Shown here piece after piece: positions 8,180 through 18,396 of a DNA stretch of 64,000 nt. The DNA comes from an uncultured Flavobacteriaceae bacterium. GTDB taxonomy: Bacteria > Bacteroidota > Bacteroidia > Flavobacteriales > Flavobacteriaceae. Both the position numbers and the translations under genes were made by a program. How positions within the stretch are numbered: position 1 is the first letter of the stretch; every line of letters starts with the position of its first letter. The notes under the pieces were generated by a model, which was not told the origin of the DNA, ran no database searches, and was given only the letters and a program-made list of their open reading frames with translations. The DNA is taken from the NCBI GenBank assembly GCA_947489085.1, contig CANLCJ010000004.1:62001-126000 (forward strand), given 5' to 3'.

Positions 8180-9367
8180 TTACGATAACTCCACCTGAGT
8201 CCCATTAACAAATTCTTTTTTTTTCTTGCTTCGGTATACCCAAGCTATTTGGCCTAACTGCATTATAATTTTTGCCGAGTCTTTCATAGAAAGCTTAGAA
8301 CCATCTGCATGTATCCAGCGCTTTAAAGGTTGCTCGCATATATAATCTATGGCTTGTTTTCTACCAAAATAGGCAGACATACGTTTAAAAATTTCAACAT
8401 CGAATATCCATTGCGTTACAAATTTTTTATCGAAAGCCAAATGAATAACATCTTTACTAAAGATTTTTGCACCACATTGTGTGTCTTTAAATTCCATGCC
8501 CAAAATTTTTCTTATAATGTAATTAATAGACATACTTATTAGTTTTCTGGCAGACTCTTTAGTAATGTCTGCTCCCATGCGGCTTATTCTGGAACCACTA
8601 ACAATTTTAAATTTTGAGTTTTCTATGGTAGTTACCAAATCATCAAAATCTTTAAGATCTGTAGACAAATCGGCATCTAAAAAACCAATGTAATCCAAGT
8701 CTGTTTTACTTGCCATGTGCAGCATTCCAAGTCTTACGGCTTCTGCCTTACCTCCATTTTGTTCGCAATCGTAAACCGTGATATAATCTTCACGCCCTTT
8801 TTGCAAATCATGCAGCACTTTAAGTGTATTGTCTTTACTACCATCGTTTACAAAACAAAGGTGGTACCCCGAGTTGGTATTTATAAAGGTTATAAATTCA
8901 TCACTCAATAAACGGTCTTCTTCATTATAACAAGGTATAACCACGCCCACACAACGCTGTTGTATAACGGTATTGCTTTTAAACGATGGCGTGTTAGATT
9001 GCACTTCTGGTAAACCAATAAGGCGTTTTACACGTGCAAAAATTTCGTTTAAACTCAACGGTTTTTTCATGTAATCGTTAATACCCAAATCGAAACCTTC
9101 TGTAATAGTTTCATCTGTAGTATTGCCAGATAGTACCATAATTGGCGTATCTTTAAATCTTGAATTTCTAATATATTTTACCACATCTAAACCCGATACA
9201 ATAGGCATATTAATATCTACTATTACTAAATCTGGACAAAAACTATCAAATTGCGATATGCCTTCTCTAGCATCGGTTTCTATTTTTACATCATATCCAA
9301 GGTCACTCAATCCTTTTTGCAATGGTAATAATACGAGTTGTTGATCATCAATGGCTAAAATCTTCAT
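8180..9367 (-). CDS. Response regulator receiver domain fused to a family 2 glycosyltransferase (DPM/Alg5-like)
   Basis: REC motifs: MKILAIDDQQ, LVIVDINMP, VLSGNT, MKKPL. GT2 motifs: VGVVIPCYNEE, FVNDGSKDNT, NGGKAEAVRLGM, FLDADLSTD. Confidence 0.9.
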   Translation of the reverse strand: MKILAIDDQQLVLLPLQKGLSDLGYDVKIETDAREGISQFDSFCPDLVIVDINMPIVSGLDVVKYIRNSRFKDTPIMVLSGNTTDETITEGFDLGINDYMKKPLSLNEIFARVKRLIGLPEVQSNTPSFKSNTVIQQRCVGVVIPCYNEEDRLLSDEFITFINTNSGYHLCFVNDGSKDNTLKVLHDLQKGREDYITVYDCEQNGGKAEAVRLGMLHMASKTDLDYIGFLDADLSTDLKDFDDLVTTIENSKFKIVSGSRISRMGADITKESARKLISMSINYIIRKILGMEFKDTQCGAKIFSKDVIHLAFDKKFVTQWIFDVEIFKRMSAYFGRKQAIDYICEQPLKRWIHADGSKLSMKDSAKIIMQLGQIAWVYRSKKKKEFVNGTQVELS

Positions 9368-9558
9368 AATGTAGGCGTTTTCAAATTTGGGTCAATCAAA
9401 TATATCATTATAATTGTAAGAAAAATAATATATTAGTTAAAAACCTGTTAAAGTGTCGACCAATGGTAAATTTAAGGGGTCAATCAACATTTTTTTAATG
9501 TGCTTGTTATAAGTATATTTACAGTAAAATCTTTAGTACCGTTGAAAAATTTTACAAT

Positions 9559-12500
9559 TTGATCCCCACCAAATCTAACAAACATCTCATTTTAGCTTTG
9601 CTAATGGGTATCGCTTTTCATGGCACCTCTATTTTTTTTACGTTAGAGACCACTTACGATGCTTTAATACATTTGTTTTTTGCAGAGCATTATGCTGGGA
9701 GTTGGTTTGAGCCTTGGAACTATAAATGGTATACAGGCTTTACCGTAATGAGCTATCCTCCGTTGGTACACCAATCTATAGCTGCTCTATCTTTAATTGG
9801 AGGGCTTAAATTCGGCATGTTTACCGTTGCGCTTATTGGTATTGTCTTATTTATTACTGGAGCCTACAGATTTTCGTTGCTCATAACAAGTAACAGAACC
9901 GTTGCTGGCTATGCAGCGGTGTTAGCCGTATTTTCATCCTCGTTTGTAGAAACGTTACATGTTTTTGGACAATTGCCAAGTATCTTGGGCATATCTATAC
10001 TAATGCATGCCTTACCAGAAATTTACCTTTGGTTAAAAACAGGAAAAATAAGATACTTATTTACCTGTTTATCGCTTATATCTGTTACAGTAACATCCCA
10101 CCATGTTACACCCATTTTTGGTATGGTATTTTTTATATTTCCCTTAATAGGCACTGTAATTATGGATGTTTCCAGAGCACAAGTGTCTTCGATGAAAGAG
10201 GTTACTTTTAAAGTGTTTTTAGCAAGCTTCTTTAAGCTTTTTAAACGCATAATTACCTTTGGCATGCTTTCTTTAGCCATAATAATTACTTGTATTTTAC
10301 CTTATTGGATAAACTCTAAGAAAAACCCTATTACACAAGTTCCTATACCGCATGGTTCCAGAGATAATTTTATGGAAATTACCTCCTCAGGTCTTGTATT
10401 TTTTTTAATTCCCTGGGGTGTATTGCTACTACTTCTCCCCTATATTTTTTATAGATATTACAGCAAACGGTATTTATTTTTTGGCTTTTCTATTACTATT
10501 CTAACGGTTTTAGGTACTGGAGGCACCACTCCTATACCTCGTTTATTTTTAGGAGAAACTGCTTTTAATATTTTAACTTTAGACAGGTTTACTCTATGGG
10601 CATCCATTATGTCCATTCCACTTTTTGGAGAATTTGTATACCGCCTATCCGAAGGCGATTTAAAACAACTTATACAAGAAAAATTGGGGGCTATTTACCA
10701 CCGTATCATAGGAGGCATTTTTGCTGGACTTTTTATATTTATGACGATTTTTACAATGAGCTTGGGATATTTTAGGCCCTCACAGCCCCAAAAAATCAAC
10801 ATGCTTCCCATTATTAATTTTCTAAATCAAGACCAACACGACCATTGGCGTTATATGACTTTGGGGTTTGGAGACCAAATGGCATGGTTATCTGCACAAA
10901 CCAAAGCATTGAGTGTAGATGGTAATTACCATTCTGCCAGACGCCTTCCAGAACTTACTACCAGACCTATAGAACGCTTAGAGAACTCTAAATTTAAAGG
11001 TGTAGAAGGTATTGGCTCTTTACAGCAATTTTTAACCACACCAGAAAAATATAATTTCAAGTATATTTTTTCTAACGATAAATTTTACGACCCTATTCTA
11101 TACTTCTGCGGTTGGCAACGCTTAAGGCAGCTAGAGAATGGCATACAAGTTTGGGAAAAGTTAAATGTACCTCCTCTATCTTCCATACTCCCAAAAGAAG
11201 ACGTAGGCAAATGGCAAAAAATACTATGGGGTATTATGCCTTTTTTAACGGTACTAATCGCTTTTATATTGAACATACAGCTCATGTGGGTTAGAGCTCT
11301 TAAAACCAAAATTAAACCTACGCCAGATTATCTCAAATTTAAAAATAACTACGTAAAATTTAATAGAAATCTTTTAAGACTAACACACATTTGGTCTATA
11401 GGAATCGCTGTTATAGTACTTTACGGCATCCACTTATTTTACATTAAAAATGACAGCCACCACTCGCCAGAAAATGCGCTTTTGGCTTATTACGATGCTA
11501 TCGATTTTAAAAGATTTGAAAAAGCGCACAGTTTGATTAATCCTAAAAGCAACCTCTCTATAGCGCAATACATGCTAGAAATATCTGTAACCGATGGGTT
11601 ATTGAGTTCTTATGCAAAACTAGATGCTATAGAAACAAAAATAACCACACAAAACGATACTTTAGCGGCCGCAATAGTCTCTACCAAATGGATTACACCA
11701 TTAGAAAAAATAAAACGAACAGATTACCGCACGTTGGCAAAAGTAAAAGGCAAATGGTATGTTAATCCTGAAGATATTGATTTAGATTTGCCTCCAGATC
11801 AATTTTACTCAAACAACGAAACCGATTATTTTAACCAAGGACGCCGGCGTATAACAACCGAACAAACGCATCATGAAGATGTGCTTAAACAACCTGTTTT
11901 AGAAATTATTAGTGCTAAATTGGTAAAACACAAAAAAAGCTATGCTTTAATAGGAGAAGTTCAAAATGTAGACAACGTCCCTGCCGATGTTGTTTTAAAA
12001 GCCACACTCTACAACGATGCTAATAAAACACTAGCAACATACAATGCCAAACACCAAATAAAGCATAAACTTATGCCCAAAGAAATAAGTGCTTTTAGAA
12101 TTAATTTTGAAGGTATCGCATGGTCTAAAACTAAAGACTCTATTCCTAAAACATTCAATCCAGACGAATTTACTCCCGTAGCGTTTGAAGAACAACCTAC
12201 AAAGTTTAACCTTCAAGCAGCAGGAAATGTATCTGGATCTGATTTGTATAAACAAACCGTGTTAAGCGATTTAGAAATCTCAGACAGTATAATTTCTGGA
12301 AAACTATTCAACTCTGGTTTAAAGGAAGTTACCATACCGCAAATTATTATTTCTTATTTTGATGCTGATAAAAATTTACTTTGGGTAGATCATGATTTTG
12401 TTATAGAAGGTATAAGGCAACAACGCCAGCAACATTTTGAATATGTTATAGAAACCGACAGTGTAAAAGTAATTAGTACAGATATGAAAAATTGTTTTGT

Positions 12501-12648
12501 AAATGGCTTACCGAATAAAGATATCGCAGATAAAGTAATCCCTAACAGAATTAAAAATCAAACTTATACAGAATTACAGGCCATAAACCATCCCATTTAC
12601 AACTTTGTTAAACTAGAAACCAATGCCTATTTGGGCAACCCCGATTAA
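9559..12648 (+). CDS. Large polytopic membrane protein, GT-C-like glycosyltransferase, with soluble C-terminal region
   Basis: 1029 aa; about the first half has many hydrophobic helices; early loop TTYDALIHLFFAEHYAGSWFEPWNYKWYTGF is GT-C/STT3-like. TTG or nearby start. Confidence 0.6.
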   Translation: MIPTKSNKHLILALLMGIAFHGTSIFFTLETTYDALIHLFFAEHYAGSWFEPWNYKWYTGFTVMSYPPLVHQSIAALSLIGGLKFGMFTVALIGIVLFITGAYRFSLLITSNRTVAGYAAVLAVFSSSFVETLHVFGQLPSILGISILMHALPEIYLWLKTGKIRYLFTCLSLISVTVTSHHVTPIFGMVFFIFPLIGTVIMDVSRAQVSSMKEVTFKVFLASFFKLFKRIITFGMLSLAIIITCILPYWINSKKNPITQVPIPHGSRDNFMEITSSGLVFFLIPWGVLLLLLPYIFYRYYSKRYLFFGFSITILTVLGTGGTTPIPRLFLGETAFNILTLDRFTLWASIMSIPLFGEFVYRLSEGDLKQLIQEKLGAIYHRIIGGIFAGLFIFMTIFTMSLGYFRPSQPQKINMLPIINFLNQDQHDHWRYMTLGFGDQMAWLSAQTKALSVDGNYHSARRLPELTTRPIERLENSKFKGVEGIGSLQQFLTTPEKYNFKYIFSNDKFYDPILYFCGWQRLRQLENGIQVWEKLNVPPLSSILPKEDVGKWQKILWGIMPFLTVLIAFILNIQLMWVRALKTKIKPTPDYLKFKNNYVKFNRNLLRLTHIWSIGIAVIVLYGIHLFYIKNDSHHSPENALLAYYDAIDFKRFEKAHSLINPKSNLSIAQYMLEISVTDGLLSSYAKLDAIETKITTQNDTLAAAIVSTKWITPLEKIKRTDYRTLAKVKGKWYVNPEDIDLDLPPDQFYSNNETDYFNQGRRRITTEQTHHEDVLKQPVLEIISAKLVKHKKSYALIGEVQNVDNVPADVVLKATLYNDANKTLATYNAKHQIKHKLMPKEISAFRINFEGIAWSKTKDSIPKTFNPDEFTPVAFEEQPTKFNLQAAGNVSGSDLYKQTVLSDLEISDSIISGKLFNSGLKEVTIPQIIISYFDADKNLLWVDHDFVIEGIRQQRQQHFEYVIETDSVKVISTDMKNCFVNGLPNKDIADKVIPNRIKNQTYTELQAINHPIYNFVKLETNAYLGNPD

Positions 12649-13859
12649 TGCATATTTGCTACAAACATATCATATCAATTGTAATGCTTTTGCAGTTAAC
12701 CCACATGACGTCTCAGGCTGGTAGTTTAGACGCCAACTTTAGTTTGGCTACTACACAAACAGAATTTACAGCAGGTAATCCCGTTATACTCCATTTTATT
12801 GCTGCAACCACCTCAACACCTAAACTTTACATAAGTAATAGTTTTGGTAGCACACTTATTACTCCAGTACGAAATGGCAATACTTTAAGTTATAACATAC
12901 CAAGACCTCTGGGAACCAAAGCAGGGGTTATCAATTGGAAATTATTAGCCAGTACATTACATGGCCAAATCAACATATTACCATCTCAAAATGTAGCTAT
13001 AATTCAAAGTTATCTAGGGCCTCCAAGTATAACGGCTGGGCGAAGAGATTATACCATGCTGGTAAACATACCTACAGACGCTTTCGATAATCCATTGGCA
13101 GACGGTACTAAAGTTGCAGTAAAACACCTGTTTTTAAACAAGCAAACTATAGACACTGTTAAAATTAAAAATAGCATCAACTACAAAAATATATTCTCTC
13201 CATTTAAAACAGGACGCGTAATAGTAAGCGCCTCTTGTTACGACTTCAATTCAAAGGAATACGATGTTAATATCATGCCTGCGCCACCTACTAACTTCAA
13301 CATAACTTATAATAGACACCATAATTATGCAGATGGCAACCAAATTACAACGTTTACAACATCTAAAATTAAAGACCCATACGGTAATATTGTAAGCGAT
13401 GGTACTTACGTGCAATTTTTTATTAAAAACGCTGAAAAAGCGGTGCTTAAAACATCTGGCACTACAATTAATGGTAGCGCTGTAGCCAGAATGATACACC
13501 CCAACCATGAAGACACTTGGAGCGCCAAAGCTTATGTGGTTGGCATGGCAGAAAGTAACACTGTTACATTACAATTTAAGCCCGTTATTACAGATTTTAA
13601 TATTGTACTTTCAAAATCGAACAGACACCTAAAGGTAGGGCCTTTGGTTAGTTTTATGCAACAAATGATACCAGATGGCTTGGAAGTAAAACTGGAAGTT
13701 TATAAAGAAAATAAGCACATAGAAACCCTAAGAAAAAGTAGCGCTAAGGGCTACGTAAATTTTAAATTAAACCCTAATCAGTTTCCTAATTCCACATACA
13801 CGTTTAAAGTGCATGCCGCACGAATTACCAAAACATTAAACGCTATAAAAATATGGTAA
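12648..13859 (+). CDS. Secreted Ig-like/beta-rich protein
   Basis: Signal peptide; segments such as TKIKDPYGNIVSDGTYVQFFIKNA resemble invasin/Ig-like repeats. Start overlaps previous stop (TAATG). Confidence 0.6.
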   Translation: MHICYKHIISIVMLLQLTHMTSQAGSLDANFSLATTQTEFTAGNPVILHFIAATTSTPKLYISNSFGSTLITPVRNGNTLSYNIPRPLGTKAGVINWKLLASTLHGQINILPSQNVAIIQSYLGPPSITAGRRDYTMLVNIPTDAFDNPLADGTKVAVKHLFLNKQTIDTVKIKNSINYKNIFSPFKTGRVIVSASCYDFNSKEYDVNIMPAPPTNFNITYNRHHNYADGNQITTFTTSKIKDPYGNIVSDGTYVQFFIKNAEKAVLKTSGTTINGSAVARMIHPNHEDTWSAKAYVVGMAESNTVTLQFKPVITDFNIVLSKSNRHLKVGPLVSFMQQMIPDGLEVKLEVYKENKHIETLRKSSAKGYVNFKLNPNQFPNSTYTFKVHAARITKTLNAIKIW

Positions 13860-15367
13860 CTATTAATAAAAACATATTACGAAGTATTTTGATTTTATCT
13901 TACATAAACGTTATCATTATTATAGTTGTTGGTATAAGCAAAGTATTTTGCTTTTTAAATACCGGAGCAGATCGCAGCAAAATGCTGCATACAGAACTTA
14001 AAAAAATAGAACAGTATATACCACAACTGGAATGGGCGCCTTTAGAAAATGAGGGACGCCCTATGGATATGCAAACTTTAAAGGCTATAGAAACCGATTA
14101 CCTAGATGCTTGGTACGTAAAACATATTGCCTACAAAACCAACACTACAAACGGCATAAAGGATTATTATACAAAAAACGCCAGAACAAGTATTGTAAAG
14201 CTTGTAGACAAAAATAAATTAGATAGCATACATATAGATGCTACTACGCTAAGCCACCATATTACTTTAGATTTTTTTAGTGAAGATGGACAACTGGCCG
14301 TAATAACAGATAAAGATGTTAGCGAATACAAACGCATCTATCATAAAAACAAGCTTGTTTTAGAATCTAAAGAACAAGCCACATACAAAGCCATTATTTT
14401 ACTAGAAGATGGCTTTTGGCGCATAAGGCACCTCAAAAAAACAGCTCATAAAATACTGGAAGACAGCACCAGTGCTGCTAAAATTAAAATTAATACTATA
14501 AAAGGCATTAATTATTACCCACAGGCTACGCCTTGGAACATGTATGGAGACGCATTCGATAGCTTACAAATTGCAAAAGATTTTAAAATTATTAGCAATG
14601 CTGGATTAAATACCATTAGAATTTTTGTGCCTTACGAAGATTTTGGCGCTGCCAATGTAAAGCCAAAAAAGTTAGAAAAAATAAAAACAGTTTTAAATAT
14701 TGCAGCGCACCACAATTTAAAAGTTATGGTAACCTTATTCGATTTTTTTGGCGATTACGAAGTTATCAATTGGACCTTAAACAGGCACCATGCAGCAACA
14801 CTTGTTACTGCATTAAAAGACCACAAAGCACTATTAGCTTGGGATGTAAAGAATGAACCTAATTTAGATTTCGAGTCTCGAGGCCAACCAAAAGTGTTGG
14901 CGTGGTTAGATAATATTATAGATCTTGTAAAATCTACAGATACCTTACACCCTGTAACTATTGGATGGTCCAATGCAAAAAGTGCTCACTTTTTAAAGCA
15001 TAAAATAGATTTTGTATCCTTTCACTATTATGAAGATTTAGAATATATGGAGACCACGTATACTGCGCTTAAAAAAGACATTGCGAAGCCCATTGTAATT
15101 ACGGAGTTTGGTTTGTCGTCTAATAAAGGGGTCTGGCACCCTTTAGGAAGTACCGAAAAAGACCAGGCCAATTATCACAAGTACTGCCAAAATGTGTTTG
15201 CAAAACACAACATACCGTTTATGTCTTGGACGCTTTACGACTTTTCTAAAGTGCCAAAAGAAGTCGTTGGACGACTTCCCTGGCGAAAACAAACTCAAGA
15301 GCATTTTGGCTTTATCAACCAAAAAGGAGAGACTAAGCCTGCTTTCAAATATATCTCTACAAAATAA
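13853..15367 (+). CDS. Membrane-anchored glycoside hydrolase, GH5-like
   Basis: TIM-barrel signatures: KGINYYPQATPWNMYGD, LLAWDVKNEPNLD (acid/base Glu), FVSFHYY, IVITEFGLSS (nucleophile Glu). N-terminal TM segment. Confidence 0.75.
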   Translation: MVTINKNILRSILILSYINVIIIIVVGISKVFCFLNTGADRSKMLHTELKKIEQYIPQLEWAPLENEGRPMDMQTLKAIETDYLDAWYVKHIAYKTNTTNGIKDYYTKNARTSIVKLVDKNKLDSIHIDATTLSHHITLDFFSEDGQLAVITDKDVSEYKRIYHKNKLVLESKEQATYKAIILLEDGFWRIRHLKKTAHKILEDSTSAAKIKINTIKGINYYPQATPWNMYGDAFDSLQIAKDFKIISNAGLNTIRIFVPYEDFGAANVKPKKLEKIKTVLNIAAHHNLKVMVTLFDFFGDYEVINWTLNRHHAATLVTALKDHKALLAWDVKNEPNLDFESRGQPKVLAWLDNIIDLVKSTDTLHPVTIGWSNAKSAHFLKHKIDFVSFHYYEDLEYMETTYTALKKDIAKPIVITEFGLSSNKGVWHPLGSTEKDQANYHKYCQNVFAKHNIPFMSWTLYDFSKVPKEVVGRLPWRKQTQEHFGFINQKGETKPAFKYISTK

Positions 15368-16574
15368 CTTCTTCTGTACGTGTTACTTTAGATTTTGTTT
15401 TCTTAGAAATTACAGCATCAAAAGCAATAAGATATAATTCGGCTATTTTAGACATAGGGTACGCTGTTGCAGCTTTATAATTTGCCTTTTCTAATTCAAT
15501 TCTATACTCCTTGTTCTCTAGAATTTTTTGAATAGCAGCTGCTAAACTGCTCGTACTTGTAGGGTCGAAAAACTCACCTTTGTACCCTTCGTCCTGCACC
15601 AATAGAGCAAGATCTCCAAGATCTGGCATAACTACTGCTTTGCCATAACTTCCCGCTTGGTGCAATACGCCAGAACTTCCTGTTGTAGATGTATATGGAA
15701 ACACAACTACTGTACTTTCCTTAAATAACCGTGGCACGTCCTCTTCAGCAACATACCCTGTAAACGTTACCCCTTTAACATGGCTGTATTCCTGTCTTAC
15801 AGCATCCAAATACCCCGGTGTGTTGGGGTTGTCTGTTCCAGCTATAACAATTTCCATATCCAAATTAGATGTTTTGCGTATGGTTTCTACAGCATCTATC
15901 ATTTTTTCCACTTTCTTATAAGTTCCAAATTTCCCAAAAGTCATGATCTTAAAAGGTTTTGCAGATGCACCGTACTCTGGTTCTTCCAAAACCTCAAAAG
16001 TACCATGAGGGATCAACTTTACATTGTTTACATTGTATTTTTTACTTAAAATATCAACATATTTCTGCATGGTTACCGCAACAACATCTGCTTGCAAAAT
16101 TAAGCGTGTTAATGTACTTCCAATAAAACCGTACAAGCGCTGCATTATCTTATTCTTTGTAAAACCGGCATTACCTAAATCTACCTCTTCCATAATATTG
16201 TGTAATAGTACAATATTTGGTATTTTCTTAAGTCTGCATACCAATGGTAACATTAAGCCCAAAGCAGCAGCTATTTTTTTATCTCCAAACTTCATAAATT
16301 GGAGGTTAAATAAAACAGCATCTGGACGCGCAGCACTTATAGCCTTTGTTACGTTTACAATGTTAAGATAGCTATTAAATTTCCAGCATTCATTAACCGT
16401 TATTTTACAACCATCGGTATTAAATGTCAGCTCCTTTTCGCCTTCAGTAATATCGGTTAATAATACCAATTCTGTCACCCGTTGTTTTTGTCTAAAATGC
16501 TTTACCAAATGGTAGGCATATTCATTTAACGTGACTTTACTTGGCGGATAGGCGGTTACAATGGCTAGTTTCAT
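15357..16574 (-). CDS. Family 4-type glycosyltransferase
   Basis: IVTAYPPSKVTLNEYAYHLVKHF; KLIPHGTFE; IMTFGKFGTYKKVEKMIDA; VVFPYTSTTGSSGVLHQAGSYGKAVV. Confidence 0.85.
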   Translation of the reverse strand: MKLAIVTAYPPSKVTLNEYAYHLVKHFRQKQRVTELVLLTDITEGEKELTFNTDGCKITVNECWKFNSYLNIVNVTKAISAARPDAVLFNLQFMKFGDKKIAAALGLMLPLVCRLKKIPNIVLLHNIMEEVDLGNAGFTKNKIMQRLYGFIGSTLTRLILQADVVAVTMQKYVDILSKKYNVNNVKLIPHGTFEVLEEPEYGASAKPFKIMTFGKFGTYKKVEKMIDAVETIRKTSNLDMEIVIAGTDNPNTPGYLDAVRQEYSHVKGVTFTGYVAEEDVPRLFKESTVVVFPYTSTTGSSGVLHQAGSYGKAVVMPDLGDLALLVQDEGYKGEFFDPTSTSSLAAAIQKILENKEYRIELEKANYKAATAYPMSKIAELYLIAFDAVISKKTKSKVTRTEEVIL

Positions 16575-16686
16575 ATTAAGACGTTTTAATGGTGGCTTTG
16601 TCTAAATATCTTCTTTTTAAAACAAAGCGCACTAGGTTTATAGATAGATTGCGTTTATGTATAGATGAACGTAAATAAGCTTAAGA

Positions 16687-17925
16687 CTAAACTTTTTTAT
16701 ACCGAACTTTAAAAAATATAATTTGAATAGCTAACAATAAAGCCATTGCTACAATTTGCATGAAAACAACTTGCGCCAAACTCTCGTGAAAAAAAACAAC
16801 CAGAGCAACTTGCAATAACCCAAAAATGCCAGATATTATAACGGGGACATAACGATCTAGAGATAAATAGTAGTATGCAAAAATATTAGATATGGCAAAC
16901 ATGGAGGTTGCCAGTGCATACTTCCATAATAAAGTAGACATTGCTACATAACTATTTCCAAAGAGAAGCGTTATAATAAGTTCGGGGAAACAAAAACACA
17001 CTATTACGATTGTAATAGATATTATAGCGATATAAGTTATATATTTAAATAAAATACCTGTTGTTGCTTTCCCTTCTTTTTTTAATTCTACAACTGTTGG
17101 TAGCAAAAGCATTACAAACATCCATGCGATAAAATAAACAATGCGACCTATAAGTGCTAAAGAAGCATACAAACCCGCATCATAAGACTCAAAATAATGT
17201 TTTACAAGGAGTATATCGCTGTTATTAATTACAATTTGTGTAAGCTCATAAAAAGCTGTTATTAAAAAGAAACGCTTTATACTTTTAGCATGATGTTCTG
17301 GAAGCTTTACTGTTTTAAAACTTATGTTTTTGTAGCGAAACGGCAGCATCCCAAAAATAAAAGATACAAATATACCTATGGCTATAATAATAGAAGATGG
17401 TATCTCTAACACATACAAAAGCATTAAAGTAACAATCAGCCTGCTTAGCATTTCTAATTGATAGGTAATTGATAAGTAATTGAACGCTTTTTTACCTTGG
17501 TATACACCACGATTAACACTCATTAAAAAATAAAGTGGCACACCACAACCAAATACAGCGAACATTTGTGCTGTAGAAGTATGAAAGACCTGTTGCAACT
17601 GTTTGGAAAATAAAACGATAAGAAACCCCATAATGAGGCCAACACCAAAAGCATTTTTATAAATCTTTGATATAAAGTTTTTAAACAGTGTATGCTCGAA
17701 TAATACTGAAAACTTAGCAGTTACCAATTGAAAGGTCATTGCTGCAAAAGACAGTACCAAAAGAAACGTTATTAGCACAGCAGCATCGGCAAAAGCTGCA
17801 GGGCCTAAAAAACGTCCTAAAATTAAATTGTAAATATAATTACCGCCATTTACAGCCAGTACGCTTAACATAAATACCTGTTCTGGTGTAATTTTCTTAG
17901 ATCTTAGCATTGCTATAAGTTGCAT
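16687..17925 (-). CDS. Oligosaccharide flippase/polysaccharide biosynthesis protein (MOP superfamily)
   Basis: 412-aa polytopic protein with Wzx-like layout (NGGNYIYNLILGRFLGPAAFADAAVL...). Confidence 0.8.
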   Translation of the reverse strand: MQLIAMLRSKKITPEQVFMLSVLAVNGGNYIYNLILGRFLGPAAFADAAVLITFLLVLSFAAMTFQLVTAKFSVLFEHTLFKNFISKIYKNAFGVGLIMGFLIVLFSKQLQQVFHTSTAQMFAVFGCGVPLYFLMSVNRGVYQGKKAFNYLSITYQLEMLSRLIVTLMLLYVLEIPSSIIIAIGIFVSFIFGMLPFRYKNISFKTVKLPEHHAKSIKRFFLITAFYELTQIVINNSDILLVKHYFESYDAGLYASLALIGRIVYFIAWMFVMLLLPTVVELKKEGKATTGILFKYITYIAIISITIVIVCFCFPELIITLLFGNSYVAMSTLLWKYALATSMFAISNIFAYYYLSLDRYVPVIISGIFGLLQVALVVFFHESLAQVVFMQIVAMALLLAIQIIFFKVRYKKV

Positions 17926-17943
17926 AATTAAAAATTATTGGAG

Positions 17944-18102
17944 GAACTCATCTTGACTTTTTCTATTTCCTAAAAAATGGCTGAAATCCCCCCTATTTCG
18001 TTACTTTTTTTGTCCGTAGCGCTGCTATGAGCTTCAAAAAGTGCCTCATCTGGTTAAATTTCAACTCATTTTCGGTTAACAACAAAAAGTTAAGATGAGT
18101 TC
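17944..18102. mobile_element. MITE-like element with 19-bp terminal inverted repeats and possible 3-bp target duplication
   Basis: GAACTCATCTTGACTTTTT (17944-17962) versus AAAAAGTTAAGATGAGTTC (18084-18102), 18/19 complementary. GAG flanks both outer ends (17941-17943, 18103-18105). Confidence 0.5.
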
Positions 18103-18126
18103 GAGTTAAAAAACTTGTATCAAGAC

Positions 18127-18396
18127 CTAGAGAGTCTCAAAATCTTCATGTAATGCTTTGCACCCATATCCAACAAAACATAAACTTTTTTTCTCCTGTA
18201 GCGCAAAGGCATAGAGTTCCCGAAGCACTTTCATACCGTTAGCATCTATTTGCGTAACAGCTCCTATATCTAGTGTAAGTTTTTTGGTATAGAGAATTAA
18301 AAATTCTAAATGGCGTCGTAGTTGTTTAGTGGTATTAGCATTAATGCAACCTCTAATAATAAAAGTGTCTTTGTATTGCTTAATTTTTAATGACAT
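18127..18396 (-). CDS. STAS-domain protein (anti-sigma-factor antagonist-like)
   Basis: LTLDIGAVTQIDANGMKVLRELYAFALQEKKSLCFVGYG fits STAS fold. Confidence 0.75.
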   Translation of the reverse strand: MSLKIKQYKDTFIIRGCINANTTKQLRRHLEFLILYTKKLTLDIGAVTQIDANGMKVLRELYAFALQEKKSLCFVGYGCKALHEDFETL

